Positions 1-9,037 of a stretch of 64,000 nt of DNA are shown here, in pieces. Source of the stretch: Aliikangiella marina. Lineage in GTDB: Bacteria; Pseudomonadota; Gammaproteobacteria; Enterobacterales; Kangiellaceae. A program made the translations under genes and the position numbers. Where the stretch lies: contig NZ_VIKR01000004.1 in the NCBI RefSeq assembly GCF_007004765.1, positions 248,001 through 312,000 of the forward strand, read 5' to 3'. Below the pieces are notes generated by a model. That model was not told the DNA's origin, ran no database searches, and worked only from the letters and a program-made list of their open reading frames with translations. Numbering within the stretch: the stretch's first letter is position 1; each line of letters starts with the position of its first letter.

Positions 1-181
1 ATAACGATGAACAAAATTCTAATGGTTCTCACGGTAAAATCCTAAAACAAAAAGCCACCCCAAAAGGTATTTGATTATGGGTTTGGATACTGGTTATTTA
101 AATTGAGGTTATCTGAAAGCTTTTTTTAACTCAACACTATTGGCTGTCGTTTTGAATATCTGCATAAAATGATGTCACCAA

Positions 182-721
182 TCAAGCGGTTTGATTAGCG
201 CGCTTTATTTTACTTCGGTATTTGTTTCTGAAGGTTATGATCAACATATATAACCCCGTTAATGATAACACCAGTAATCCGCAAGCGGCAGGTAGGAACA
301 ACCATAAGCGCGCCTTTTCATGAAAAAAACTTCCATCATGAATACTTTCAATCAACTCTGAACGCCGCAATGCAGTTTGAAGTATCTTGCCATTATGTGC
401 ATCTATTTGGATTTCCCAAGATGAATGAGCTCTGACTTTAATTAACCCTTTCGCAGGACGAATATCCAGCCGTTCAATATCCTGCCATTTGTTTATCCCC
501 GCCTCAGGAACAGATTTAGCAATGCTTAATATTTGTGTGAGTGTTAGTGGAGAGGTGGTTAAAGCGAGCGCTTGTTCACCTGCTTGAGTAGCTGGCTGCA
601 CCCAATTGAGTTCTTTTTTTAATTGGAGTAACAATCCAGAAATGACTACAACAATAATCGGTAGAACTATGGTTAAAGAAATCCAAAAATGACTACGGCG
701 AAAGAAAATATTAAGTTTCAT
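182..721 (-). CDS. PepSY-associated transmembrane protein
   Basis: About 179 residues. A membrane helix lies near residues 12-33 (WISLTIVLPIIVVVISGLLL) and a second near the C-terminus (LWLFLPAACGLLVLSLTGLYML), with a soluble PepSY-like segment between them (KGLIKVRAHSSWEIQIDAHNGKILQ). The two-helix, one-loop layout matches short PepSY-associated TM proteins, which often sit beside iron-uptake or redox genes; none is visible here. I chose the ATG at 721 because the family usually starts just before the basic stretch; a GTG at 733 and ATG at 730 are alternatives. The specific role is unknown. Confidence 0.75.
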   Translation of the reverse strand: MKLNIFFRRSHFWISLTIVLPIIVVVISGLLLQLKKELNWVQPATQAGEQALALTTSPLTLTQILSIAKSVPEAGINKWQDIERLDIRPAKGLIKVRAHSSWEIQIDAHNGKILQTALRRSELIESIHDGSFFHEKARLWLFLPAACGLLVLSLTGLYMLIITFRNKYRSKIKRANQTA

Positions 722-864
722 AGACAACATCACCCATTAAACAGGGCTTTGACCTTACACTAATCACTCAAGGATAAATAGTCTGAACACCCTATTTCAA
801 GAAAAAGACCTTCGCCCACGAAACGCTTTGACAGGCACAATATCTACATTAACGTACAAAAACA

Positions 865-1176
865 ATCGACAAAATCCTACCGTTCAAACTAATCATTCAG
901 ATTTTGACTAGTCGGAATGTAAGCAATAGACCAAATGGTGCCTGTCACAAATTCAGGCCTCACAAATTCAGCCCATCGACAAAATCCTACAGTTCAAACT
1001 AATCAATCAGATTTTGACTAGTCGGAATGTAAGTAATAGACCAAATGGTGCCTGTCACAAATTCAGGCCTCACAAATTCAGCCCATCGACAAAATCCTAC
1101 CGTTCAAACTAATCATTCAGATTTTGCTAGTCGGAATGTAAGCAATAGACCAAATGGTGCCTGTCACAAATTCAGC
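865..1176. repeat. 110-bp tandem repeat, about 2.8 copies
   Basis: Units begin at 865, 975 and 1085 with ATCGACAAAATCCTAC, so the period is exactly 110 bp. Copies 1 and 2 differ at a few bases; copy 3 has a one-base deletion near 1127 and ends at about 1176. Each unit contains GGTGCCTGTCACAAATTC. A partial inverted version of that core (TTTGACAGGCACAA) lies just upstream at about 827-840. No open reading frame explains the repeat. It fills most of the gap between the PepSY gene and the lipoprotein gene. Confidence 0.95.
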
Positions 1177-1270
1177 AACTTGAGTTAAATGATGTCAACC
1201 ACAGGCGTTAACGGGCGTTCTGTTAAGACCTCCAACTCGCTTTACGAAATAATTGGCTATTAAATTCACT

Positions 1271-2341
1271 ATGAAGAACCGATATAAACCCATGCATCGC
1301 CATCTACTGGCTATTTTGATGTTGCCATTATTTGTCTTAGTAGGAGGCTGTGGGAGTTCCTCTGAAGCACCGGTAATCGATGCGTCTTTCGATGAAGATA
1401 ACGCTCAACCCACAAACGAAGTTAATGTTGGTAGCGGGATCACCGAACAGGCGAATTACACTTACGAGGTAATCCGTGATATCACTTACGCTAAGGGTTC
1501 GAGTCATTCTAGTTGGAACTCCGATGAAACTCAGGTAATCGAACTTAAATTAGATATTTATCAAACCTCAAACCAGTCCTCACAAAAACCTGTGGTGGTG
1601 TTTATCCATGGCGGTGGATTCCAAAGTGGTGATAAAGCAACCTCACACGCAGCAGCACTTGTAGGATACTTTGCTGAAAGAGGTTTCATCGGAATTTCGA
1701 TCAACTACAGACTCGAAGGCGATTACGGCACACTACCAACAGAACTAGTCAATGCAATCGACCGATTACCCGACTTAGATGAAGCTTCAAGAAACCAAAT
1801 AAAGGCAATTTATCCGGCAACTCGCGATGCGAAAGCTGCAATTAGGTGGATTTATGCCCATGCTGAGACTTTTGGAATCGATACTAATTTTATTACGGCG
1901 ATTGGCGGCTCAGCGGGTTCGTTTATTTCGATGGGGCTCGGTGTCAGCGAACCTGAGGATTATACTAATGAGATCAGTGGGTCTTTTGATACTACGCTAA
2001 GTTCAACTCACCTCGATTACCCTTCTAAAATTCATACCATCATTGACCATTGGGGAGGCACCGGCGTGCTTTCGCTATTGGAAATTGCTTACGGCCTTGG
2101 TCGCTGGGACAGTAGTGACGCTCCGGTGAGTATAGTTCACGGTACCGAAGACACAGTCGTTCCGTTTAGTGAAGCAGAAGCTATCAAAGCTTACTATGAA
2201 ACGAATGGTGTACCATTTCAGTTCTATCCACTCGAAGGCATCGGGCATAGTGCTTGGAGTGCTACAGTTGAAGGAAAAGGTTTACCGGAACTGGCTTTTG
2301 ACTTCATTGTCCAGATTCAAAACATCACAGTGGCTGATTAA
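1271..2341 (+). CDS. Secreted lipoprotein alpha/beta-hydrolase (esterase/lipase-like)
   Basis: With the ATG at 1271 the protein has 356 residues; a TTG at 1253 would add six, and an ATG at 1292 is also possible. The N-terminus is a lipoprotein signal with lipobox VGGC (Cys27). The hydrolase signatures are all visible: oxyanion-hole HGGG (about 113-116), nucleophile motif GGSAG (Ser214), acidic residue in HGTED (Asp294) and catalytic His in GHS (His326). This is the layout of hormone-sensitive-lipase/BD-FAE-like esterases. It probably hydrolyses an ester at the cell envelope; the substrate is not evident. It stands alone after the 110-bp repeats. Confidence 0.85.
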   Translation: MKNRYKPMHRHLLAILMLPLFVLVGGCGSSSEAPVIDASFDEDNAQPTNEVNVGSGITEQANYTYEVIRDITYAKGSSHSSWNSDETQVIELKLDIYQTSNQSSQKPVVVFIHGGGFQSGDKATSHAAALVGYFAERGFIGISINYRLEGDYGTLPTELVNAIDRLPDLDEASRNQIKAIYPATRDAKAAIRWIYAHAETFGIDTNFITAIGGSAGSFISMGLGVSEPEDYTNEISGSFDTTLSSTHLDYPSKIHTIIDHWGGTGVLSLLEIAYGLGRWDSSDAPVSIVHGTEDTVVPFSEAEAIKAYYETNGVPFQFYPLEGIGHSAWSATVEGKGLPELAFDFIVQIQNITVAD

Positions 2342-2352
2342 TTCAGCCACTG
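2328..2352 (+). terminator. Perfect 10-bp inverted repeat over the esterase stop codon
   Basis: CAGTGGCTGA (2328-2337) pairs with TCAGCCACTG (2343-2352). The 5-base loop carries the TAA stop codon. The next bases are not an immediate T-run (ATTGCC, then ATTTTTAAT about 15 bases on), so it may be a weak terminator or an mRNA 3'-end stabiliser. Confidence 0.4.
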
Positions 2353-2406
2353 ATTGCCTTATATGATATTTTTAATCAATGTTTATTAATCGAATCGGGG
2401 CGCCAT

Positions 2407-3054
2407 TTAGTTAATCGTTTTAATAAAATCATTTGCCTCTTTGATCGAGCTATTCATTTCTTTGATTAACCGAGACACATCGGATTCAATTGTTTTAAGT
2501 TCACCCTTGATCGATGCTATTGCTCTCGCATTGAGGTTATGTTTTAGATAAAGAACTTGGTCATTAAAAACATTTAACACAGGCTGCATACTTTTTTCTG
2601 CGCGACGCATTGACTTAATCAGTCTTTGATATTGACGCTTGGTGTCAGAAAGCTGTTGTTGGCTCTTACGTCTCAATGAATCACTTGTATATTGCGAAAG
2701 TTCATCTTCCCATTCATCAAATAACGCTTCAGAAACATTAGCTACACTATCAATACGGTCAGAGACTTCTTGAGCGGCTTCTTTGCTTGATTCGTACTCA
2801 TCATTTAAGCGGTTGTAAACTGACTCGAGTTCACCGCCATCAAAATTAACAACACTTTTAAATTGTTCTAATGCCGACTGAAATTGTTATTTGGCTTCTT
2901 CCTGACTATCCCGTGTATTCTCCACGCGCGAGACTAATACGTCTCTTTTATGGATACCAACTTTTTCTAATGCTCCGTAGTAGGCCGTTTGACAAGCAGA
3001 AAGTGACACGACCATTACTAAGGCCGTTAATAATCGAATTTGCATAACGCTCAT
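2407..3054 (-). pseudogene. DUF2959 family lipoprotein, interrupted by one in-frame TAA
   Basis: Read from ATG 3054, preceded by AAGGA, the frame encodes a lipoprotein signal (lipobox LSAC, Cys21) and then a helical, coiled-coil-rich protein ending at 2407. The only break is a TAA at 2889-2887 (codon 56, in the context ...EEAK-stop-QFQSAL). No frameshift is present; the frame continues unbroken for 160 more codons, including the conserved-looking segment MQPVLNVFNDQVLYLKHNLNARAIAS. From memory, DUF2959 proteins of Vibrio and Shewanella have about 215-220 residues and carry Glu or a similar residue here. That fits a single GAA-to-TAA change, a sequencing error, or readthrough. Function of the family is unknown. 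Confidence 0.8.
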
Positions 3055-3132
3055 TTTCTTTTCCTTGAAAGTAGATCTGCATCTAGACTAACGATAATCG
3101 CAGAGAGAGACAAGTGAATTTAAAAGCGACCA

Positions 3133-4362
3133 TCACTGATGTTTATTTTTTTCTTCAATCCACTTGGACATAAACTTGGTACTCCGGTGTGAGTGATGCT
3201 TGAGCATGCTACCGACAAAATTGTCGAGTCGGTGCTGTGATAAACAGTCTTCAATCTGATAGATTCGCTGAATGAGTCGGTGGCCATTTTTTTGGCCATC
3301 AAATCGATCATTTAATAGTTTTTGAATCCGATTGGTTGCCTGTGTCCACGTCCCAGGATTCGTGTATAAATCCACCGCACCCGCAACAATTTCCTCGACC
3401 GAGTCAGCAATTGCCCCTGGCCACGGCATGTCGCCAAACATCCCTTCTGCGCCAATCGAAGTGGTCACACTTGGTGTATTCGCCCGCATCGCATCCAACA
3501 ACTTCCCTTTAATGCCTGCACCAAAACGAAGTGGAGACAAACACACTCTGGCAGATTGAAGTACGGTTAACGCATCCTCGGTCCAACCTTTCACCAAAAA
3601 ACCAGTTTTAGGGTCATTCAGTTGGGTTGCCTTTTTCGGCGGATACGAGCCGTATATATGTAGCTCAGCCTCTGGTAGTTGCCGCCGAATTTTCGGCCAG
3701 ATTTCCCGAAGATACAAAACGGAGTCCCAGTTGGGTGCATGTCGGAAGTTACCGATAGTAACAAAATGCTGTCGTTCATTAAATTCAGGTCCGCTCGCTT
3801 TTAACTGTTGCCCCGTCAGCATAAAGGGCAAATGAAATAGCAATTGCTGATCGACTCGATAGTGCTGTGTTAAATGTGCCACTTCGAAGTCAGAAATGAT
3901 TAAAGCGAGATCAGTGCGTAAAATAGCAGCGACTTCTCGCTTTGCTAAATCAGACGCATAATCCGCTTGATTAGGATTGCGAAACGCTTTGAGGGCCGTT
4001 TGCCTTGCTGCTCGTAGCGACTGCAGGTCTTCGGTATCCAGAATTCGTAAAGCCATGGGGGCTTGTTCTTCGACTCGCCAGCCGAACTGCTCCTCCATCA
4101 TAAACCGATCAAACATCACATAATTAGGTTGCAATCGATGCACAAACTCATCGAAGGTTGAATCGTTTAATAAAATCTCAATCGCCTCAATATCAAGCAA
4201 AGACAGATCAACCATATGCTCGGTCTTTTGAGCCGGTGTTGCAAAAACGACTCGCCATCCCTGTGACTTAAACAATTTTAAAAGCGAAAGCATATGCGAG
4301 CCAGCCGCAGATGAGTTGGGCTCTGGCCAAACATATCCAATCACTAGAATCGTTTTATCCAT
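3133..4362 (-). CDS. Glycosyltransferase family 4 (GT-B fold)
   Basis: From ATG 4362 the protein has 409 residues and begins with a Rossmann strand (MDKTILVIGYVWPEPNSSAAG), typical of GT4 enzymes. The C-terminal donor-binding domain is recognisable: HIYGSYPPK, VKGWTEDALTVLQSARVCLSPLRFG, then AGIKGKLLDAM and SIGAEGM around residues 280-310. It probably transfers a sugar from a nucleotide-sugar to a cell-surface glycan. An upstream ATG at 4473 would add 37 residues containing five VSGFK repeats. I prefer 4362 because those residues come from a 15-bp tandem repeat and lie outside the fold. No other polysaccharide genes are nearby. Confidence 0.75.
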   Translation of the reverse strand: MDKTILVIGYVWPEPNSSAAGSHMLSLLKLFKSQGWRVVFATPAQKTEHMVDLSLLDIEAIEILLNDSTFDEFVHRLQPNYVMFDRFMMEEQFGWRVEEQAPMALRILDTEDLQSLRAARQTALKAFRNPNQADYASDLAKREVAAILRTDLALIISDFEVAHLTQHYRVDQQLLFHLPFMLTGQQLKASGPEFNERQHFVTIGNFRHAPNWDSVLYLREIWPKIRRQLPEAELHIYGSYPPKKATQLNDPKTGFLVKGWTEDALTVLQSARVCLSPLRFGAGIKGKLLDAMRANTPSVTTSIGAEGMFGDMPWPGAIADSVEEIVAGAVDLYTNPGTWTQATNRIQKLLNDRFDGQKNGHRLIQRIYQIEDCLSQHRLDNFVGSMLKHHSHRSTKFMSKWIEEKNKHQ

Positions 4363-4369
4363 TAGGTCA

Positions 4370-4444
4370 CTTACCTTAAATCCGCTTACTTTAAATCCGC
4401 TTACTTTAAATCCGCTTACTTTAAATCCGCTTACTTTAAATCCA
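4370..4444. repeat. Five tandem copies of a 15-bp unit
   Basis: The unit CTTACTTTAAATCCG repeats five times at 4370, 4385, 4400, 4415 and 4430; the first and last copies have one change each. Being 15 bp (five codons) it keeps frame: on the minus strand it reads VSGFK in an upstream extension of the glycosyltransferase. It lies just before the preferred start at 4362. Confidence 0.97.
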
Positions 4445-4920
4445 CTAACATTGTGGCCGCGAAAGAAATTCACCGGCGCAAAGTATAATAGAAGGACAGT
4501 AGCAGAAGAAACCGATTAGTAAAAAGATTATGAGACGTAGAAAGCAGAAAAACATGAAGGAAAAATATGAAGGAAAATATGAAAGATAATATAAAGAAAA
4601 AGCATCGAGGAAAAGCACGGCGCAAATCAGAGTTTAAAATCTTTCGAGTATTTATGAGTGATAACCCAGCTACCCTCAAATGCTGACGTTGATCTCTATT
4701 GGTTTTATATGCTTTGGATCTTATGTATGAGAAATTGTCTAGCTAGCCTTAAGTAAGTTGAATCTGTCTCGTGAATAGCTTCGTAAAAAATCTCAGATGT
4801 CGAGTTAGGCTATTGTTTTTAATGAGATTTATCCTGTTTCCGTGTGCTGTGGTTAAGTTTTTGGGACCTCGCAATATATATCTAGTCACAAAATCTTCAT
4901 CAAATTAAGCAAATATTTTC
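4445..4920. other. AT-rich intergenic region, no gene seen
   Basis: A purine-rich, slightly repetitive stretch lies at about 4549-4620 (repeats of AAATATGAAGG-like sequence). The ORFs across it are low-complexity Phe/Leu-rich or very short, and I do not consider them genes. No tRNA or clear terminator was found. Confidence 0.5.
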
Positions 4921-4948
4921 TTGATCTTCCCAGGCCTTTTTCTATAAT
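4921..4948 (+). promoter_or_regulatory. Probable sigma-70 promoter of the tetR/RND operon
   Basis: TTGATC at 4921-4926 and a perfect TATAAT at 4943-4948, with a 16-bp spacer. The palindromic operator begins at 4947, directly over the end of the -10 box. Confidence 0.6.
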
Positions 4949-4976
4949 GACGATCCGTCACGTGACGATTCGTCAT
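4947..4976. promoter_or_regulatory. Palindromic operator, probably for the adjacent TetR regulator
   Basis: A 30-bp near-perfect palindrome built of ATGACGATCCGTCAC and its mirror GTGACGATTCGTCAT, with CACGTG at the centre; only one base pair breaks the symmetry. It lies 29 bp before the tetR start and overlaps the -10 box, as expected for TetR-family autorepression. Confidence 0.75.
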
Positions 4977-5004
4977 TTATCCAAAGTAGAGATATTAAGC
5001 GGTT

Positions 5005-5757
5005 ATGAGCCCAAGAACCATCAGCGAGACAGAGTTTCATGCGCGCGAGCAAGAATTGCTTAACGTTGCCAGAAGTCTGGTAGAAAACGAGTGCTTGACT
5101 AGTTTAACCATCGACAAACTGGTTGCCGCATCGCCTTATTCGAAAGGCACGATCTACAAGCATTTTATCAGTAAAGAAGACATGTGGATGGCAATCTGCA
5201 ATATGTGTGTTACTGAAATCCACGAGTTGTTCAGTCGAGCACTATCTTTCAAAGGTAGCAGTCGAGAGCGAGTCCTGGCGGTATTTGTATCTTACTTGAT
5301 TTGGGCGAAATTACATCCAGCGCAATTATTTGCCGTGCTTTCGGCGCATTCACCGAGCGTTGCTTCGCTATGCTCTGACGACAGAAATACCACTCACCAT
5401 CAACTCGAATCCGATTTGATGGGATTAATGAACCAAGTGATCGCCGAAGCCATCGAAGCCGGTGACTTAGTCTTGCCTGAAGGCATGTGCTTTGAACAAA
5501 TTACTTTCGCTATGTGGTCCGCCAGTTGGGGAGCAATGGCATTAATTATGAGCAAAGGCCACTCATGTGAGCTGAACCAAATGGTTCTTGAAAGAGAGTC
5601 CTTTACTAACGCCAAATTGATTCTCGATGGGTTTCAATGGAAACCAATGTCTCAAGATTGGAATTACAACGAGTCCATTAAACGTATTGCAAACGAGCTA
5701 TTTCAGCCAGAAATTGAAGCGCTGGAAAAAGCTGGCAACCCTTTTATATTTGTTTAA
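5005..5757 (+). CDS. TetR/AcrR family transcriptional regulator
   Basis: 250 residues. The N-terminal helix-turn-helix is clear at about residues 30-58 (LTIDKLVAASPYSKGTIYKHF, then SKEDMW), the standard TetR DNA-binding layout. The remainder is the helical ligand-binding/dimer domain and does not reveal a ligand. It is first in a co-directional cluster with the RND transporter 17 bp downstream, the LolA-like protein and the outer-membrane barrel. It probably represses the whole set through the palindrome at 4947-4976. The inducer is probably a hydrophobic compound, as for many TetR/RND pairs (inference). Confidence 0.9.
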   Translation: MSPRTISETEFHAREQELLNVARSLVENECLTSLTIDKLVAASPYSKGTIYKHFISKEDMWMAICNMCVTEIHELFSRALSFKGSSRERVLAVFVSYLIWAKLHPAQLFAVLSAHSPSVASLCSDDRNTTHHQLESDLMGLMNQVIAEAIEAGDLVLPEGMCFEQITFAMWSASWGAMALIMSKGHSCELNQMVLERESFTNAKLILDGFQWKPMSQDWNYNESIKRIANELFQPEIEALEKAGNPFIFV

Positions 5758-5774
5758 CAGTTGAGTAAAACATC

Positions 5775-8111
5775 ATGGAAAAATTTTCTAGTTTTATCCA
5801 GACCTATCGATGGTTAGTTATTCTAGTCACTCTGATTACGGTTGGTATCGCCGGATATGGCGCTTCTAATTTAACTTTTAAGAGTGACTATAAAACTTTT
5901 TTTAAGGAAGAAAATAAGCAGCTCAATGACTTCCTGCAAATGCAAAAAATTTATAGTAAAAGCGATAATGTCGCGATCATTGTTGCGCCCAAAGATGGCA
6001 ACGTGTTTACCAAGGAAAATTTAACCGCGATTTGGGAATTAACCAATGAAGCATGGTTAATTAAATACAACTCGCGTGTTGATTCAATTACAAACTTCCA
6101 GTACAGCTATGCCGAAGAAGACGACCTGATCATTGAAGATTTGGTACTTGAAGCTGATATGCTTGACGATGAGATGATCGCTCGAGCTAAACGTGTTGCA
6201 TTGAGTGAACCACTACTGCAGAAAAAACTAATTTCTTAATCGGGCGATGTTGCTGTGGTAAATGTCACCATTCGCTTGCCGGCGATCGACATGACCTCTG
6301 AAGTCCCAGAAGTTTCGGGAGATGCGCGCGAACTCGTAGCCCGTATGAGTGAGAAGTATCCCAATATCGATTTTATGCTGTCGGGCATGATTATGATGAA
6401 CACCAGCTTTCCGGAAGCTTCGAAAAGTGATTCATCGATTCTTATTCCAATTATGTTACTGGTCGTTATTTTTACCGTAGGCGTGCTACTAAAAACGATC
6501 AGCGGAACCTTTGCAACGTTAGTTGTAATACTAACAAGTATCGCTGGTGCTATGGGTATGTGGGGCTGGTTTGGTGGATATCTCACGGGCCCATCAGCGG
6601 CTGCGCCGACGGTAATCTTAACCTTAGCGGTTGCCGACTGTGTTCATATTTTATCAACTTACTACTACAACATGCGACACGGAATGGAGAAAATTGAGGC
6701 CATTAAGGATAGTCTCAGAGTCAATATGCAACCGGTGTTTTTAACCAGTATCACTACGGCAATCGGCTTCATGACGATGAATTTCTCTGATGCTCCGCCA
6801 TTTGCCCATTTGGGTAATATTGTCGCGATTGGCGTTATGTTAGCGTTCGTTTTCTCAGTAACTATTTTCCCCGCGATGCTTATTATCATGCCAGCCAAAG
6901 CAGGTCGCACCGTTGAGCACAAAACAGATTCAATGGATCGACTGGCAAGCTTTGTGGTTAAGCGTCGGAAAGTACTATTGCCTGGTATGGCGCTCGTCAT
7001 CCTGGGCTTCACAGCTTTTGTTCCCAATAATGAATTGAATGATGATTTCGTCAAGTATTTTGATGATCGAGTTCCGTTTCGTCAGGCCACTGACTTTATG
7101 GGCGAAAAAATGTCGGGGATGACAACTCTAGAGCTCTCGTTTGACTCGAAAGAGAGCAGTGGAATCAATGATCCTAAGTTCATTAAATTTGTATCTGACT
7201 TTTCCGACTGGCTTCGCGAGCAAGAGGAAACCGATCATGTTAATACGATTACCGATACCTTAAAGCGTCTTAACCGAAATATGCACGGCGATGATCCGGC
7301 TTGGTATAAACTTCCCGATCAACAGGAAATGGCCGCACAATATTTATTGCTTTACGAACTATCCTTGCCGCAAGGTCTCGATGTGAATAATCAACTCAAT
7401 GTCGATAAATCGAAGACTCGGGTAATCGCAACTTTTAGAAATCTTACCTCCAATGAAATTATTTCTTTGGAAAAAAGAGTGCTTGATCATTTTGAGTCAA
7501 TAGACTCACCTTATGAGCTTCAAATAGCGAGCCCATCTTTGATGTTTGCGCATATCGGCGCGGCAAATATCGTCAGCATGATTACCGGTTCATCAATTGC
7601 GTTAATCTTAATTTCTATTTTGCTTGGGGTAGCGCTTCGTTCGGTTAAATTTGGCCTCATTAGCTTAATTCCAAATTTAACGCCAGCCGCAGTGGGTTTC
7701 GGTTTGTGGGGACTGTTTGTCGGTGAAGTTGGACTCGGTCTATCTGTCGTTATGGGCGTTACCTTAGGGATAATTGTTGACGACACGGTGCATTTTTTGA
7801 GTAAGTACATACGAGCAAGACGTGAGAAAGGCCTTAGCTCGGAAGATGCTGTTCGTTATAGTTTTGCCAGCGTTGGAAAAGCGCTTTCGGTTACCACGGC
7901 AGTACTCGTTGCAGGTTTTGGCGTAATGGCTACTTCTAGCTTTAAAGTAAATGCAGATATGGGTTTACTCACTGCCATCACAATTTTGATCGCATTAATT
8001 ATTGACTTCCTATTCTTGCCACCGCTCTTGATGAAGCTTAAGAGCCGCAAGGATAAAAAAGTTGAACAAGAAAATAAGGCTTCACTGACCGAAGCAACTC
8101 AAGAATCTTAA
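5775..8111 (+). pseudogene. RND/MMPL family transporter, interrupted by one in-frame TAA
   Basis: The frame from 5775 to 8111 encodes a complete two-repeat RND transporter of about 778 residues. It has an N-terminal helix (WLVILVTLITVGIAGYGA), a periplasmic loop, a five-helix bundle including LTLAVADCVHILSTYYY, and a second loop and bundle including LGIIVDDTVHFLSKYIRARREKG. A TAA at 6237-6239 (codon 155) interrupts it (...QKKLIS-stop-SGDVAVVNVTI) without loss of frame. The downstream part has no convincing ribosome-binding site of its own (possible GTG at 6255). It may be a pseudogene, a sequencing error or a readthrough gene. Neighbours suggest export or trafficking of a lipid-like substrate between inner and outer membrane. 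Confidence 0.85.
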
Positions 8112-8154
8112 TTAGTATTTAGACTATAAAACCAATTCCATAAGGGAGTTATTA

Positions 8155-8946
8155 ATGAAATTTTTAAAAACAAGTTTAATCACTTTAGCATCAGTGCTTG
8201 TATTGAGCGCTCCAGCTTTCGCTGGCGAAGCCGAAGACAAAGGCTTAGCTATCGCTAAAGAGTCCAAGGTCAGAGATCTAGGCTGGGGAGATACACAAGC
8301 AAGAATGCAAATGCTATTAAGAAATCAACACGGCGAAACTTCTACTCGGCAAATGCGCATCAAGAGTATGGAGCAGGAAAATGACGGCGATAAAAGCTTA
8401 ACGATTTTCGACTCGCCGAGAGATGTTAAAGGTACCGCCTTCTTGAGTTTTTCTCACCCAACGGCAAATGATGAGCAGTGGTTATATTTACCAGCACTCA
8501 AACGCGTCAAGCGAATTTCTTCTCGCAATAAGTCAGGTTCTTTTATGGGCAGCGAGTTCTCTTTTGAAGATTTAACCTCATTTGAAATTGAGAAATACAC
8601 CTATAAATATATCAAAGACGATACATTCAATGGCGTTGATTGTTATGTAGTCGAACAGTACCCTGTAGACAAATACTCCGGTTATACCAAACGTGTCGTG
8701 TGGATTGATAAAGCCGAGTACCGTAGTCAGAAAGTTGAGTTTTATGATCGAAAAAAGTCACTACTAAAAACCCTCACCTTCAGTGATTACAAAAAATATC
8801 TCGATAAATACTGGCGTGCAACCAAACTCAGCATGGTCAATCATCAATCCGGTAAAAGTACTGATTTAACCTGGTCTGATTATCAATTCAGAGCGGGGTT
8901 AGACGAAAAGGACTTTAACAAAAACGCACTCAAACGAGCGCGCTAG
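8155..8946 (+). CDS. Outer membrane lipoprotein-sorting-like protein (LolA-like fold)
   Basis: 263 residues with a Sec signal peptide cleaved near SAPAFA-GEA (residue about 23). Features resemble the LolA-like/TP0789 family: SFSHPTANDEQWLYLPALKRVKRISSRNKSGSFMGSEFSFEDL followed by a beta-rich C-terminal half with DGVDCYVVEQYP-like and KRVVWIDK strands. These periplasmic proteins are found beside RND transporters and are thought to carry a hydrophobic ligand in a half-barrel. A strong ribosome-binding site (AAGGGAG) precedes the ATG, 43 bp after the RND gene, so co-transcription is likely. Confidence 0.8.
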   Translation: MKFLKTSLITLASVLVLSAPAFAGEAEDKGLAIAKESKVRDLGWGDTQARMQMLLRNQHGETSTRQMRIKSMEQENDGDKSLTIFDSPRDVKGTAFLSFSHPTANDEQWLYLPALKRVKRISSRNKSGSFMGSEFSFEDLTSFEIEKYTYKYIKDDTFNGVDCYVVEQYPVDKYSGYTKRVVWIDKAEYRSQKVEFYDRKKSLLKTLTFSDYKKYLDKYWRATKLSMVNHQSGKSTDLTWSDYQFRAGLDEKDFNKNALKRAR

Positions 8947-9037
8947 ACGGCTGGTTTATCTAACGTACAAAGTCTATCGAGCCTAAATTCCAGTAGGCCG
9001 ATAGACTCACCTAAATTTATTAAAGAGTTTCCTAAAA

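Noticed and set aside
865-1176. CRISPR array from the tandem repeats
   Set aside because: Units are 110 bp, adjacent without spacers, and no cas gene is near.
2887-2889. General TAA recoding in this organism
   Set aside because: Most genes here end in TAA normally, including several with close downstream genes, so genome-wide recoding is unlikely; only local readthrough remains possible.
4470-4679. Minus-strand 69-residue reading frame rich in Phe and Leu
   Set aside because: It is low-complexity, arises from the purine-rich repeat on the other strand, and overlaps the 15-bp repeat region. No ribosome-binding site or recognisable domain.
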